This document shows, piece after piece, positions 27,009-36,132 of a stretch of 64,000 bases of DNA. The notes beneath the pieces are model-generated. The model was given only the letters and a program-made list of their open reading frames with translations. It had not been told where the DNA came from and did not search any database. Position numbers and translations under genes: made by a program. Position 1 is the first letter of the stretch. Each line of letters begins with the position of its first letter. The stretch comes from Pseudomonas pisciculturae (GTDB taxonomy: Bacteria; Pseudomonadota; Gammaproteobacteria; Pseudomonadales; Pseudomonadaceae), in assembly GCF_015461805.1 (NCBI RefSeq), contig NZ_JACVZE010000005.1, positions 496,001 through 560,000 on the forward strand. The letters are read 5' to 3'.

Positions 27009-27779
27009 TCACTCACACGATGGATAGACATCACAGATACGGCCATCCGGCATTTTTATGGGCTTAAAATCGGTGCTATTGCCGCGGCAAAAAGCATCTA
27101 TGTCTTCAAAACTATCGCCTTTACAACGCTTCCACCCACCCGGCACAGTCACCCAGTTATCGTTAAAATAGGGCTGTTCTTCATCAGTCAGCGCCAGCAC
27201 CATCCGGAGTTTTTTCCCCGCCAGTTGATCTCTCTGCGCCACTCCTCCCGCAAGCCTCTGCTGCCCCGCTGCGTCCAACGAGCGACACCGCAAAATCTTC
27301 CTGATTGCATGCAGCGGACCTACCGTCCGGAACATCCAATGACACCGCCCAACCAACTTTTGAACACCCGACTCAGGCATACCGTTACCGTGACCCCAAC
27401 GATCTCGAATACCAATAACCGCACGGTCTCCACCCATATCCCATTGGCGCTCCCCCCATTTCGCACGCACATCAAAATCCACACTGCTCAAAACCGTAGG
27501 GCAGCCTTCAATGACTTTCGACAGTGGCAAGTCAAAGCTCACCCGTTCAGCCTCCGGCTTGTATTGGGTGATTAAAATCTTGCGCTCCGGCCTCTTGCCC
27601 CGACGCGTCGGTAACGTGCAGGTTTCCCCGGTCGCCGGGCTGTAATTGGCGCCGGCTATAAACCGAAACTGCGCCGGCAGATCCACCTCCAACGTAACGT
27701 TATCAACCGGCCTCCCCGCACACCCCGCAAGCCCCACCATCAGCAGCACTATCAACCCGCCGACCCTTTGCCTACTCAT
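27009..27779 (-). CDS. Lipoprotein, probable immunity protein of the T6SS lipase
   Basis: A 256-residue lipoprotein: signal peptide then lipobox LAGC (Cys20) with GRP after it. The mature part has several Cys (TCTL, EGCP, GRCHW, LRCRS, RCKG, FCRG, ICDV, SCE), suggesting disulfides in the periplasm. It lies between adaptor and effector and overlaps the adaptor by 8 bases. A periplasmic location next to a lipase effector fits an immunity role, as for TsiV1. No family is recognised from sequence. Confidence 0.72.
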   Translation of the reverse strand: MSRQRVGGLIVLLMVGLAGCAGRPVDNVTLEVDLPAQFRFIAGANYSPATGETCTLPTRRGKRPERKILITQYKPEAERVSFDLPLSKVIEGCPTVLSSVDFDVRAKWGERQWDMGGDRAVIGIRDRWGHGNGMPESGVQKLVGRCHWMFRTVGPLHAIRKILRCRSLDAAGQQRLAGGVAQRDQLAGKKLRMVLALTDEEQPYFNDNWVTVPGGWKRCKGDSFEDIDAFCRGNSTDFKPIKMPDGRICDVYPSCE

Positions 27780-28608
27780 CTTTCACCCTCGTCATTTCCC
27801 ACTGTGCTACCACCCGCTCAAAGTGCTCCCTCGGAGCCTCCCCAGCCATCGGCGGCCATCGGATAACGCTGTTACGGGTAGCCTCTGCCAACCTGCGCAC
27901 CACCAAAAACGCCAATTGCTCAGGGCTGCGCCACTGCCAGGCGCGGGCCTGTTCCAATACGTGGGCGAGCCAGGTCCTGGGGTTCTGGAACTCCACCAAT
28001 GCCGCCAGGTCTTCGCTGTGTTCGGCCAGCAGATAGCGCAGGATATTGGCGTGCAGGATGGCGCCGGCGTTGGGGTTTGGCGTGTCTAGCCAAGGGGCCG
28101 GGTCGGGCACTGTGTACTCGCCGGGAGCGGGGTTTTCGTCGCAGCGCCAATGCTCATCGTGCCAATAACACACGCCAATTAATGGGCCGAGAAATGCTGG
28201 CCAATGGTCCGGGTTCAGATACGCCAGCGCTCGCGCCAAGGTGCGATTGTCGTGAAAACGGTACATCACCTGCTCGCCTTGCCCCCCCACCAACAGCCGG
28301 TCGCGCCAATGTCGAGTGACAGGCTCCAGGTCGTCGCTTGGCAAGCTGCCCAGCCACCCCCAGTTCGTCTCGGGCGCTTGCAGCAGGTTGAGCAACACGG
28401 GCTCACTTAATGACTCCAGCAGCAGGATGACCGGACCTGCCATCGCCAACTGCGCAACCCGAGTCTCGGCGTAGAGACTGCGATAGTGCTCCAGGCTTCG
28501 AGCCGCCAACATCGACTCACGTGCTTGGTTGTCGCCCTCAAGGATCAAGCACAGCCGGTGCCCAGCCTGTTGCTGTCGGGCCATCCATTGGCCTGGCATG
28601 TTCGGCAT
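27772..28608 (-). CDS. DUF4123 T6SS effector adaptor (Tap/TEC)
   Basis: A 278-residue soluble protein of the DUF4123 family, chaperones that load effectors onto VgrG. Seen are HRLCLILEGDN near the N terminus, AGPVILLLE, WRDRLLVGGQGEQVMYRFHD, and YWHDEHWR. The ATG overlaps the vgrG stop by one base, indicating coupling. It should be specific for the lipase two genes downstream. Confidence 0.85.
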   Translation of the reverse strand: MPNMPGQWMARQQQAGHRLCLILEGDNQARESMLAARSLEHYRSLYAETRVAQLAMAGPVILLLESLSEPVLLNLLQAPETNWGWLGSLPSDDLEPVTRHWRDRLLVGGQGEQVMYRFHDNRTLARALAYLNPDHWPAFLGPLIGVCYWHDEHWRCDENPAPGEYTVPDPAPWLDTPNPNAGAILHANILRYLLAEHSEDLAALVEFQNPRTWLAHVLEQARAWQWRSPEQLAFLVVRRLAEATRNSVIRWPPMAGEAPREHFERVVAQWEMTRVKDE

Positions 28609-30626
28609 CACGCAGCCCTCCCCGGAAGATCGCATTGACCTTCGCGGCAACGTTCACACACCGGGCAGAAGTCTGCCCCCAGTTGACCCGCCAAGTGCAT
28701 GATGGCGCCTTGTATCGCAGCGACCTTCGGCACATCCGCCACCATCAGGGAGCCCGCCAAGCGGATCGCAGCGGGTGAGCCGCCCAGGGTAATGGGCCGA
28801 CTGCTGAAAATACCGCCGGCCTGGATCACCAGGTGCTCACCGCCCGCCTTGAGGCTCAGTTGCGCCCCCGCCTCGATCACCAGGCTCGCACCACAGCTGA
28901 GGTGCAGCTGTTGCCCGGCCTCGACGATCAGGGTCTTGCCAACATGCGTGCGGCTATCGCCTTGCACATCGAGATGATCGCTCGACTTGAGCACGATTTT
29001 ACGATCGCCAGTGACCTGGTGATGCTCCTCGTTTTCCAGGTGAACGGTGCTCAAACCGTGGATAACTTCCTGTCGCTGCCCCGCCACTTCCAACCGACTG
29101 TCATGGCCCACCTGTTGCTCCAGGTCGCGCTGTGCTCGCAGGTAGATGAGTTCCTCGCCTCGGCGGTCTTCAAGATGCAGTTCATTGGCGCCTTCGCCAC
29201 CTGGCGAACTGCGACTGCGCAACACACTGCGGGTCTTGTGCTGTGGCAACGGGTAGGTCGGCCTGTGCAGTGCGTTGGGCAGGCAGCCGTTGATCAACGG
29301 TTGGTCGGGGTCGCCTTCCAGGAAGGTCAACAGCACTTCCATGCCCACCCGAGGGGTCATGGTTACGCCATAGCCGTCACCGGCCCATCCGGATGCCACA
29401 CGCACCCAACAACTGCTCGTATCATCCGCCCGGTCCAGACGGTCCCAGTGAAAGCGCACTTTCACCCGACCATATTCGTCGCAGTGCACCTCCTCATCAG
29501 CAGGCCCCGTTACGGTTGCGGTCTGGCTGCCAAGCAGAGTCGGCTTCGGGTGCTTGAGAGGCGGCCGGTGCACCGCTTGCCAAGGCGTCGCGGTGAAGCG
29601 ATTGCGGTAGCCCTGGAATGCGTCAGTCGAAGGCGCCGCCTCCTCCAGCACCTGCGGCTGATACCCTTCATGGCGCACTGAGGTAATCAGCCATAAATCG
29701 TTGCAGGACGAATCGGGATGATCACGCAATTCAAGAAAATGCCCACTGCGCAAAACCGGCAGGTCGCTCTTGCCTAGCGCCCGAAAGCGATCACGTTGAT
29801 GGCGCTCCAGCCCGCGATGTGCCAGGCGCATACCACGCGCACGGCCGGTAAAACCCGCGGGGTAGTGATAGTCCTCGAGGGTGGGTGCCTTCGTTGCACC
29901 GGCGGTGTCTTGCAGGCGCAATGAAGGGCGTTTGAAATCGCGGTCGCGGCGTACCGTTTTCTGGGCTCGGGTAGCCAGGCGCACATCAAATCGCTGGATA
30001 ACCTGCGTCTCGGCTTGCGGCCCGCCGACAGGGCAATAGCGTTGCGCCGGCAAACGGCCGAATACCGTCTGATCATCGCCAAACACCAACATATGATTGT
30101 CTGGGCTGTGGCGAAAATGAAAGTGAATGCCCTCCTCTTCGCACAGCCGCTGGATAAAATGCAGGTCGCTCTCCGCGTACTGCACACAGAAGATACGCGG
30201 CGGGTACACCACGGGGCCGAGTTCAAACACATAGGCATCGGCCAGGATGCCGTGCTGTTCAAGTACCTGCGAGATGATCTGCGGCACGCTGCGCTGCTGG
30301 AAGATCCGCTGATCGCGCCGGTAGGCGAGAGAAGCCAGGCGTGGCGCAAGGGTCAGATGGTAGCGAGTCAACCGTCGGCCCGGATCATCGCGCCCGACGG
30401 AATGGACCTGACCATGCAAACCTTCGTTCGCTTCACCAAAGTCCAGATAAGCGGGCTGATGAAGCAGTGCCTCCAGATCAAGGGATGGGTTTTCACTGAC
30501 CCACTGAACCTGGATAAAAAAGGGTTGATCAAGGGCTTCGCTGCCGTTGAATGCCAACACTTGAAAATCGTTATTTAGAGTAGGGAGAACCAATTTAAAA
30601 CGTGACGATACAAACGCGCTATCCAT
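28608..30626 (-). CDS. vgrG: Type VI secretion spike protein VgrG (TssI)
   Basis: A 672-residue VgrG: gp27-like part (about 1-370, with YAESDLHFIQRLCEEEGIHF and VQHFDVR-like strands), gp5/OB part (EVHCDEYGRVKVRFHWD, SSCWVRVASGWAGDGYG, GMEVLLTFLEGDPDQPLING) and the DUF2345 beta-helix needle (ELHLEDRRGEEL, YLRAQRDLEQQVGHDS). The last 20 residues hold CPVCERCREGQC, a four-Cys cluster common on Pseudomonas VgrG tails. No other tss genes are in the window, so this is an orphan island served by a system elsewhere. Confidence 0.92.
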   Translation of the reverse strand: MDSAFVSSRFKLVLPTLNNDFQVLAFNGSEALDQPFFIQVQWVSENPSLDLEALLHQPAYLDFGEANEGLHGQVHSVGRDDPGRRLTRYHLTLAPRLASLAYRRDQRIFQQRSVPQIISQVLEQHGILADAYVFELGPVVYPPRIFCVQYAESDLHFIQRLCEEEGIHFHFRHSPDNHMLVFGDDQTVFGRLPAQRYCPVGGPQAETQVIQRFDVRLATRAQKTVRRDRDFKRPSLRLQDTAGATKAPTLEDYHYPAGFTGRARGMRLAHRGLERHQRDRFRALGKSDLPVLRSGHFLELRDHPDSSCNDLWLITSVRHEGYQPQVLEEAAPSTDAFQGYRNRFTATPWQAVHRPPLKHPKPTLLGSQTATVTGPADEEVHCDEYGRVKVRFHWDRLDRADDTSSCWVRVASGWAGDGYGVTMTPRVGMEVLLTFLEGDPDQPLINGCLPNALHRPTYPLPQHKTRSVLRSRSSPGGEGANELHLEDRRGEELIYLRAQRDLEQQVGHDSRLEVAGQRQEVIHGLSTVHLENEEHHQVTGDRKIVLKSSDHLDVQGDSRTHVGKTLIVEAGQQLHLSCGASLVIEAGAQLSLKAGGEHLVIQAGGIFSSRPITLGGSPAAIRLAGSLMVADVPKVAAIQGAIMHLAGQLGADFCPVCERCREGQCDLPGRAA

Positions 30627-30927
30627 CCGCTATTACCCGCCATCAATTATCACGCCGAAAACTTTCTCCCTTTGCACGCCGAATACACTGCCGAGAAAAA
30701 GCGCCTGAACGCCAACAAGCTTAGCGATTTCAGGCACAAATCGGCCGTCATAAAATAAAAAAGAAGTTTCGTACGAACTAGCTGGAAGTATCTTTTACAA
30801 AATATATAAACCAAGTCAAATTGCCACTTACCAGCGAATGAAATGCCCTACACAAACTTGCTATTTAAGTAACTAATAAAAAGAGAAACAGCTGACACTT
30901 GCTCAGGGCATCAGCGGTTCAATGGGG
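30627..30927. other. AT-rich gap upstream of vgrG
   Basis: About 300 bases without a gene, much richer in A+T than the flanks. On the minus strand TTGACT and TAAAAG 16 bases apart (around 30792-30819) could be a weak promoter for vgrG. A perfect TTCGTACGAA palindrome lies at 30768-30777. No RNA gene or repeat is recognised. Confidence 0.4.
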
Positions 30928-31896
30928 TCAGGTTTGCGGCCGCGCAGTCCCGAACAGACTAACGCTCAGCAGCGTCCCGGCTTGAGCGCGCAGACGCACC
31001 GGCGCAGTGCCACCTGGCATGACCACCGCAACGTCGCCCGCCTCAACCCAGCCAGCTCGCCACGCCGCGCAGGCCACGGCACTGGCGCTGGTACCGGATG
31101 ACGCCGTGGGGCCTTCGCCTCGTTCAAACACCCGCGCTATCACGCGCTTGGCAGACTCTCGCGCAGCCCATTGGAGATTGACTCCAGCGGCGCAGGGCTG
31201 GCCGTTGCCCACGGGAGGCGCGAAGGCAATCGCCTTCAAGGGCTCGAACAGCGCCGGTTGCTGCATTTGCGGGTTATCTGGCAACGCCGACGCCTGCTCG
31301 ACCAAGGTCACGCAATGGGGGTTTCCCACACGCACAAATTGGCTGCGCCACCACAGCGGGTTGATCGCCGCCAGCTCGCTGACGTGGCTGAGCCCGGATT
31401 CAACCCCTTGAGCCCCCACCGCCGTAGGCCCGAACTCGGGCATACCCAATGCGAGCCAAAAGCCCTCGGCCTGCTCGTAAACCGCCGGCTCAACCTGCGT
31501 GACCACGGGTGACAAGGCGTCCAATTTGTCGTGATGCACACGCAGCTCACAGGTCGCGGTCATCAGGCCTTGGTCAGTGAGCCCCTGGGCAAAGATGGTC
31601 AAGCCGTTACCACTGCGTTCGGCCAGGGTACCGTCGGTATTGACGATCAGCAGGTCAAAAGGCGGCTCGGCCTGGAACGGCCCCACCAGCAGACCATCGC
31701 AGCGGTGGGCCTTGGCATCGGGCGGGGGCGGCACTGAGCCCCAACCGCATTCGGCGGCGATGGCTGCCGGTGCCCACGACGCCCGATTACTTGCCGCCCG
31801 GGCTGCGCTCGACGGCACCTCGATGCCTTGGCCGCTCAGAGCCTCGGGGCTTACGACCCCATAGATATTGCCCCGCGCATCATAGAACCGGGTCAT
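30928..31896 (-). CDS. DapF-fold protein lacking both catalytic cysteines
   Basis: A 322-residue member of the diaminopimelate epimerase fold. The two family motifs are recognisable, NTDGTLAERSGNG and ERGEGPTASSGTSAS, but the catalytic Cys of each (QCGNG and ACGSG in E. coli DapF) is Ser. The frame is intact, so this is not decay. An altered or lost racemase/epimerase activity is inferred. ATG 31896 has GGAAGGT upstream; a longer reading to 32001 has no ribosome binding site. It is divergent from an MFS transporter, which may handle a related compound. Confidence 0.78.
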   Translation of the reverse strand: MTRFYDARGNIYGVVSPEALSGQGIEVPSSAARAASNRASWAPAAIAAECGWGSVPPPPDAKAHRCDGLLVGPFQAEPPFDLLIVNTDGTLAERSGNGLTIFAQGLTDQGLMTATCELRVHHDKLDALSPVVTQVEPAVYEQAEGFWLALGMPEFGPTAVGAQGVESGLSHVSELAAINPLWWRSQFVRVGNPHCVTLVEQASALPDNPQMQQPALFEPLKAIAFAPPVGNGQPCAAGVNLQWAARESAKRVIARVFERGEGPTASSGTSASAVACAAWRAGWVEAGDVAVVMPGGTAPVRLRAQAGTLLSVSLFGTARPQT

Positions 31897-32069
31897 GTCA
31901 CTACCTTCCAGAGAATTTTCATCCACCCAACTTATCCAGTTACCCACAGAGCTCGCCGGCAGCGTATTACAGATCAGCCCGTTGTGGGAGGCGGCTCGCA
32001 CGCTGCGACCTGATGTGCAAGGATGTCGCGCCGGACATCGTTCACTGAACGCAAGACCAAGGATTTTTC

Positions 32070-33221
32070 ATGACTGCCATCCCCACCTCCGCCCCCTTGG
32101 TTCCCGGGCGGCTGGAACAAATGTCGACCCGTATCGCATTTTTTATCGCCGGCTTCGGCATCGCCGCCTGGGCACCCTTGGTGCCTTACGCCAAAGCCCG
32201 CGCGCAACTCAACGAAGGCACGTTGGGCTTGCTGTTGTTGTGCCTGGGAGTGGGGTCGATCATCGCGATGCCCGTGGCGGGTGCACTGGCCTCGCGCTAC
32301 GGCTGCCGTCGTGTGCTGACGGCCGGCACGATCATGATCTGTCTGGCCCTGCCGATGCTGGCCACGGTCAGCTCGATCCCGCTGCTGATGGTCGGGTTGT
32401 TTCTGTTTGGTGCTGGCCTGGGGACGGTGGATTCTACGGTCAACCTGCAAGCGGTGATCGTCGAGCGTGCCAGTGGCAAAACCATGATGTCGGGCTTTCA
32501 TGGCTTGTTCAGCCTGGGGGGTATTGTCGGTGCGGCTGGGGTCGCCGGCTTGCTGGGGCTGGGTTTGTCACCACTGCAGGCGACTCTGGTGGTGATTGTC
32601 ATCATGGTCGCAGCACTGCTCAAGGCAGGGCCGCACCTGTTGCCCTACGGCAGTGAAAGCTCAGGGCCAGCCTTTGCGGTGCCTCACGGCGTCGTGCTGT
32701 TTATTGGCTGCCTGTGTTTTATCGTGTTTCTGGCCGAGGGTGCGGTGCTGGATTGGAGCGCTGTGTTCCTCAGCGCCGAGCGTGGTTTGGACGAAGCCTA
32801 TGCCGGCCTGGGTTATGCGGCGTTTGCCCTGACCATGACCGCCGGGCGCCTGACAGGTGATGTCATCGTACGGCGCCTGGGCGCCACCCGCGTGATCGTG
32901 ATCGGCGGCGCGCTGGCTACCGCCGGGATGCTGCTCACCACGTTGCTGCCGGGTTGGGAAACCGCGCTGTTGGGCTATGCGCTGGTGGGTGCGGGCTGCT
33001 CGAATATCGTGCCGGTGTTGTATTCCGCTGTCGGCAAGCAAAAGGTCATGCCCGAACACATCGCAGTACCCGCCATCACAACCCTGGGGTATGCCGGCAT
33101 CCTTGCAGGCCCGGCCATGATCGGTTTTATCGCCCACGGCAGCAGCCTGAACACAGCCTTTGTTCTGATCGCGTTGTTACTGGCGGGGGTCGCAATCAGC
33201 GGCAAAATTCTCAAGGTCTAG
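32070..33221 (+). CDS. MFS transporter (YbjJ-like)
   Basis: A 383-residue inner-membrane protein with about 12 hydrophobic segments, similar to the YbjJ/fucose-permease-like branch of the MFS (FIAGFGIAAWAPLVPYAKAR, GTVDSTVNLQAV, SGFHGLFSLGGIVGA, EGAVLDWSAVFL). The substrate cannot be told. ATG 32070 with AAGGA upstream. It is divergent from the DapF-fold gene and convergent with the frameshifted gene. Confidence 0.85.
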   Translation: MTAIPTSAPLVPGRLEQMSTRIAFFIAGFGIAAWAPLVPYAKARAQLNEGTLGLLLLCLGVGSIIAMPVAGALASRYGCRRVLTAGTIMICLALPMLATVSSIPLLMVGLFLFGAGLGTVDSTVNLQAVIVERASGKTMMSGFHGLFSLGGIVGAAGVAGLLGLGLSPLQATLVVIVIMVAALLKAGPHLLPYGSESSGPAFAVPHGVVLFIGCLCFIVFLAEGAVLDWSAVFLSAERGLDEAYAGLGYAAFALTMTAGRLTGDVIVRRLGATRVIVIGGALATAGMLLTTLLPGWETALLGYALVGAGCSNIVPVLYSAVGKQKVMPEHIAVPAITTLGYAGILAGPAMIGFIAHGSSLNTAFVLIALLLAGVAISGKILKV

Positions 33222-33245
33222 AAACCAGCCTCTCAATACCGGAGG

Positions 33246-34158
33246 CTATCGGGCTTTATACATTTTGTAGCGTTCGAGCCAGCGCTCCAGGCTTTTATTA
33301 CTGAGCCACCCCTCATGGCTGGGTCGACCAAACAGCCGGGGGGTGTTGGCGCGCTCCAGTGACCGTAACAGCCCTGGCCTCTCGATGATGTTTTTGGCCG
33401 TGTACACGCAGTGTTCGCTGTACTTTTTTGTGGGCAAGCCGGTCGTTGGTTCCAGTCTGGGCTGCCCCAAGAGATCGGTGTCGTCGGGGTCGTTCATCAC
33501 TGTTCTGAGCAGGGTGATTTCCACATACTCCAGAGCTTCGAAAAAGCCTCTCCGATCTTTGGTCGTGTCCCTTAGCTGTTTGAAATAGCCTTGCAATGCC
33601 AGGACGACCTTGGCGTTGCACTGCCCATGAAAAGGGTCCTGGCTGAAAGCGCTGGGAGAACTGTTGCCTCGTAATGCGGCCGCTGCGGCCCTAAGGCTAT
33701 CGCGAGTGATGAACCCCTCGAAATCGATGATCGCGTCGTTCAACAGCGGGCGTTTGAGAATCTCCCTGACCACCAGGATAATGCGGTCCCGCACCTTAAT
33801 CTCCCAATAGCTCTTGCGCTGCAATTGTGCGTAGAGATGACTGCGTCAAGCGTCCGTCCTTGAAAAATGAGTGCAGTTCACCGAAGTTCTTATCCAGCTC
33901 ACTCGCTAATTGACTGTCTGTCGAGTGTTGGCCGGGCGGCGTGGTATTCGCGCGGATAACCGGCGCGATTTGTAAAGCCTGGTAGCGTAGCGACGACAAA
34001 GCACCTCGACCCAGAGCGCGCCGAGTGGGCGGCACCTCCCAATAGATGCGCTGGTCATCGCCAGGCTTGTGGACCATGGGCGTTGCGGCAATCGAGCGCT
34101 CATCTACCGCACCTATGACCACAGGTAGCCCAAGCGGTGTTACACCATTAATTGTCAT
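33246..34158 (-). pseudogene. Frameshifted gene related to the repeat protein at 34745-35923
   Basis: Two overlapping frames together make one plausible protein of about 300 residues. The first (34158-33796, 120 residues, ATG with GGAG) ends ...LRTIAAQELLGD and stops. The second (33824-33246, only a TTG available) resumes with KVRDRIILVVREILKRPLL. Joined, they recreate the pattern seen in the intact neighbour: helix, R-E-I-L-K-R-P-x-L, then an acidic glycine loop and D-S-L. The break lies near 33796-33824 and needs a one-base change. If real, this is a broken gene; two separate genes remain possible. Confidence 0.5.
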
Positions 34159-34744
34159 ACTTCATCTCCTGCCATTTGCGTATACCCGCGTACCTGGTAG
34201 CCACGAACACGTGGCCAACGTCTTCAAACAGACTCCAGCGAAGCGCGTCTTCGATATGTGGCGGGTCGAACGCAATAGTTCCGAGTGGCGGGCACGTAGC
34301 AATGACAGCATGTAAACGTTCACAGCACGCGGCCTGAGTCAGTCGGGGTGCAAACCTGCGCCCCTAATCCCTTTGCCCAGTGCACAGGCTCCGTAGGCCA
34401 AGGATCACCGACGCCAGCGAACCACGAATCGGGCGATTACCATCAACCGGGTCATGCCCGGGTGCAAGCATGCCGCGCGCAAAATCATCAGCGACTGGTG
34501 CCTGGAACCTGTGCCGTCCGGCAAAGTCTTTCATCCGCTGAACTTCGCAGGCATGGCGTACTGGGCCAGTCTCAAGTTCCCGGGTGGCCCCTGGTATTTC
34601 GCATTGGCCAGGCGTGTCTACGGGTTGCCGATACTCTGGCGGGCGAGTGTTTAGAAAAGACGTCGTCATAAAAACCCCAAAAGGGAAATCGCCCAGCATG
34701 CGGCGACTTCCCTGTTCAATGAATGACGCTGTGGCGCGGCTGTA
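34159..34744. other. Gap between the frameshifted gene and the repeat protein
   Basis: About 585 bases with no convincing gene. A short plus-strand frame (34454-34654) reads GKVFHPLNFAGMAYWASLKF and looks protein-like, but has no ribosome binding site or family match; it may be the remnant of a lost gene. The only clear signal is the terminator at 34670-34713. Confidence 0.4.
34670..34713 (-). terminator. Intrinsic terminator of the repeat-protein gene
   Basis: On the minus strand AGGGAAGTCGCC and GGCGATTTCCCT form a 12-pair stem (one G-U) with an 8-base loop, followed by TTTTGGGGTTTTTA. Confidence 0.75.
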
Positions 34745-35923
34745 TCAATGAGCCATCTGGCGCAGCGTATCCTTGTGAATCCAACCGTCCTTGCCCCAAT
34801 GATCACCACCGTCCGCCGCTGCCAGCGTATCGGAGCGCTTGAGGATCTCCTGTGCAATCCAGGCCAGGCGGCCATGAACCGGGTCGTCAGTAGGCCATTG
34901 GGCCATTCCGCGCAGCTTGTCGATGTTGATGTAGTCAGTGTTGTCAGGATCTCTCAATGCCCGGAAATGATTGAGCATCTCGCCAGCCAACTTATTGTCG
35001 TCCAGGTACTTCAGGGGGCTCTGACTGCCGAGGGTCATTTGGATTTTCTGGCGATCGATCAAGCCGTCCAGTGCACCCGTGGTGCTGTGCCGATCCATTG
35101 CGTTGACCAGTTCGGGGCGCTTCATCAACTCCCGGGCCAGGCGAATGTTTTGGTCCTGGGCCGCGTTACCCGTCAACGGCTTGTTGGCCATAGCCTCGAT
35201 GCCTTGCGTGGTCACGTACTGAGGTTGCTTTGGGTCTTTGAAAGCATCGAAGCTATTGAGCAGCATTTTCGCCAAATCATCGTTGCTCTTGTTCGAAAAC
35301 CAAGGGTCAGGCTTTCCATGACAAGGATCGGGTTTGCACGGCGTTGGGCGTACAGGCGGCCTGCTATTGCACGGGTCTGGCTTGCACGGCGTTGGACGCT
35401 CTGGCGGCCTGCTATTGCAGGGGTCCGGCTTGCACGGCGTCGGACGCTCTGGGGGCCTGCTATTGCACGGGTCTGGCTTGCACGGCGTTGGACGCTCCGG
35501 CGGCCTGCTATTGCAGGGATCTGGCTTGCACGGCGTTGGACGCTCCGGCGGGCAGGGTTTGGGTGGCCTCGGCGGTTTGGTGTAGCACGGCGGCGGCGGG
35601 CAAGGGTCCGGTTTTGGCGGGCGCTGCCCACCACACCAACCTTTCAGGTTCTTCTTGACGGTATCGAGGAGCCCCGATGACTGGGAATCCGACGCCGTTG
35701 ATTGGCGGCTATTGCTCTGGAGCATGTTAGCGTCGGTGCGCGCCTTAGAGGTCGACTGTTGATCAGCAAACAACTTGCCGGGCTTGTTATCGCCTGCATT
35801 AAAGCTGACTTTGTCAGCCGTTTGCCCACTGGCGAACGCGTCTTTGTTTTTGAGTTCAGGTTTAGGCGGCGGAGCGTACGGGGGTGAGTTGGAAACAGGT
35901 TTTTCGAGGGCTGATACAGACAT
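34745..35923 (-). CDS. Protein with Pro/Cys-rich tandem repeats and C-terminal helical modules
   Basis: A 392-residue protein of no family I can name with certainty. Residues 1-95 are polar, Ser/Pro-rich and lack a Sec signal, like type III secretion N termini. About 105-205 hold five 16-residue units built on CKPDPCNSRPPERPTP. The last 180 residues have two related modules, each with a helix, A-x-E-(I/L)-(M/L)-K-R-(P/S) and an acidic loop before D-G-(L/W)-I, which recalls EF-hand-like loops and the HrpK-type effectors of pseudomonads. No type III apparatus is in the window. The role is unknown. Confidence 0.75.
   Translation of the reverse strand: MSVSALEKPVSNSPPYAPPPKPELKNKDAFASGQTADKVSFNAGDNKPGKLFADQQSTSKARTDANMLQSNSRQSTASDSQSSGLLDTVKKNLKGWCGGQRPPKPDPCPPPPCYTKPPRPPKPCPPERPTPCKPDPCNSRPPERPTPCKPDPCNSRPPERPTPCKPDPCNSRPPERPTPCKPDPCNSRPPVRPTPCKPDPCHGKPDPWFSNKSNDDLAKMLLNSFDAFKDPKQPQYVTTQGIEAMANKPLTGNAAQDQNIRLARELMKRPELVNAMDRHSTTGALDGLIDRQKIQMTLGSQSPLKYLDDNKLAGEMLNHFRALRDPDNTDYINIDKLRGMAQWPTDDPVHGRLAWIAQEILKRSDTLAAADGGDHWGKDGWIHKDTLRQMAH
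35334..35555. repeat. 48-base in-frame tandem repeats, five copies
   Basis: TTGCACGGCGT(T/C)GGACGCTC recurs at 35334, 35382, 35430, 35478 and 35526, exactly 48 bases apart. Units alternate between a CACGGGTCTGG and a CAGGG(G/A)TC(C/T)GG form, hinting at duplication of a 96-base pair of units. Confidence 0.92.
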
Positions 35924-36087
35924 TTGAATCTCCAGTCCGGCTTTATCACAGGGTTCACCTGGCTATCCAATGCCGTTCCAAGCGCATGAATACAGGCAAC
36001 ATCTGTGTGGTTTCCCCACCCGATTCAGTTCCTGAAAGATGCTCCAAATAGCCGAGCACCGAGTAGGAGGCTGGATCATCGAGCAAA

Positions 36088-36118
36088 AAAAATCGCAGCA
36101 TTGCGCTGCGATTTTTCC
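36088..36118. terminator. Bidirectional intrinsic terminator
   Basis: AATCGCAGC / GCTGCGATT with a 5-base loop, A-run on the left and T-run on the right, directly after the fecA stop on the minus strand. Confidence 0.85.
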
Positions 36119-36132
36119 GTTTCTGGTGCAGG

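Noticed and set aside
28608..30626. Complete type VI secretion locus
   Set aside because: Only vgrG, adaptor, effector and lipoprotein are here; no tssB/C/M or clpV.
30928..31896. Functional diaminopimelate epimerase (dapF)
   Set aside because: Both catalytic Cys are Ser; the housekeeping dapF must lie elsewhere.
33226..33247. Terminator between the MFS gene and the frameshifted gene
   Set aside because: A short AGCCTC / GAGGCT stem is present but has no T-run and overlaps a stop codon.
34454..34654. Possible small gene on the plus strand
   Set aside because: No ribosome binding site, no family match, and it overlaps no conserved block; kept only as a possible remnant.
35334..35555. CRISPR or minisatellite outside genes
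   Set aside because: The 48-base repeats are in frame inside a coding sequence and encode 16-residue units.
33246..35923. Type III secretion gene cluster
   Set aside because: Only effector-like proteins are present; no apparatus, chaperone or hrp box was found.
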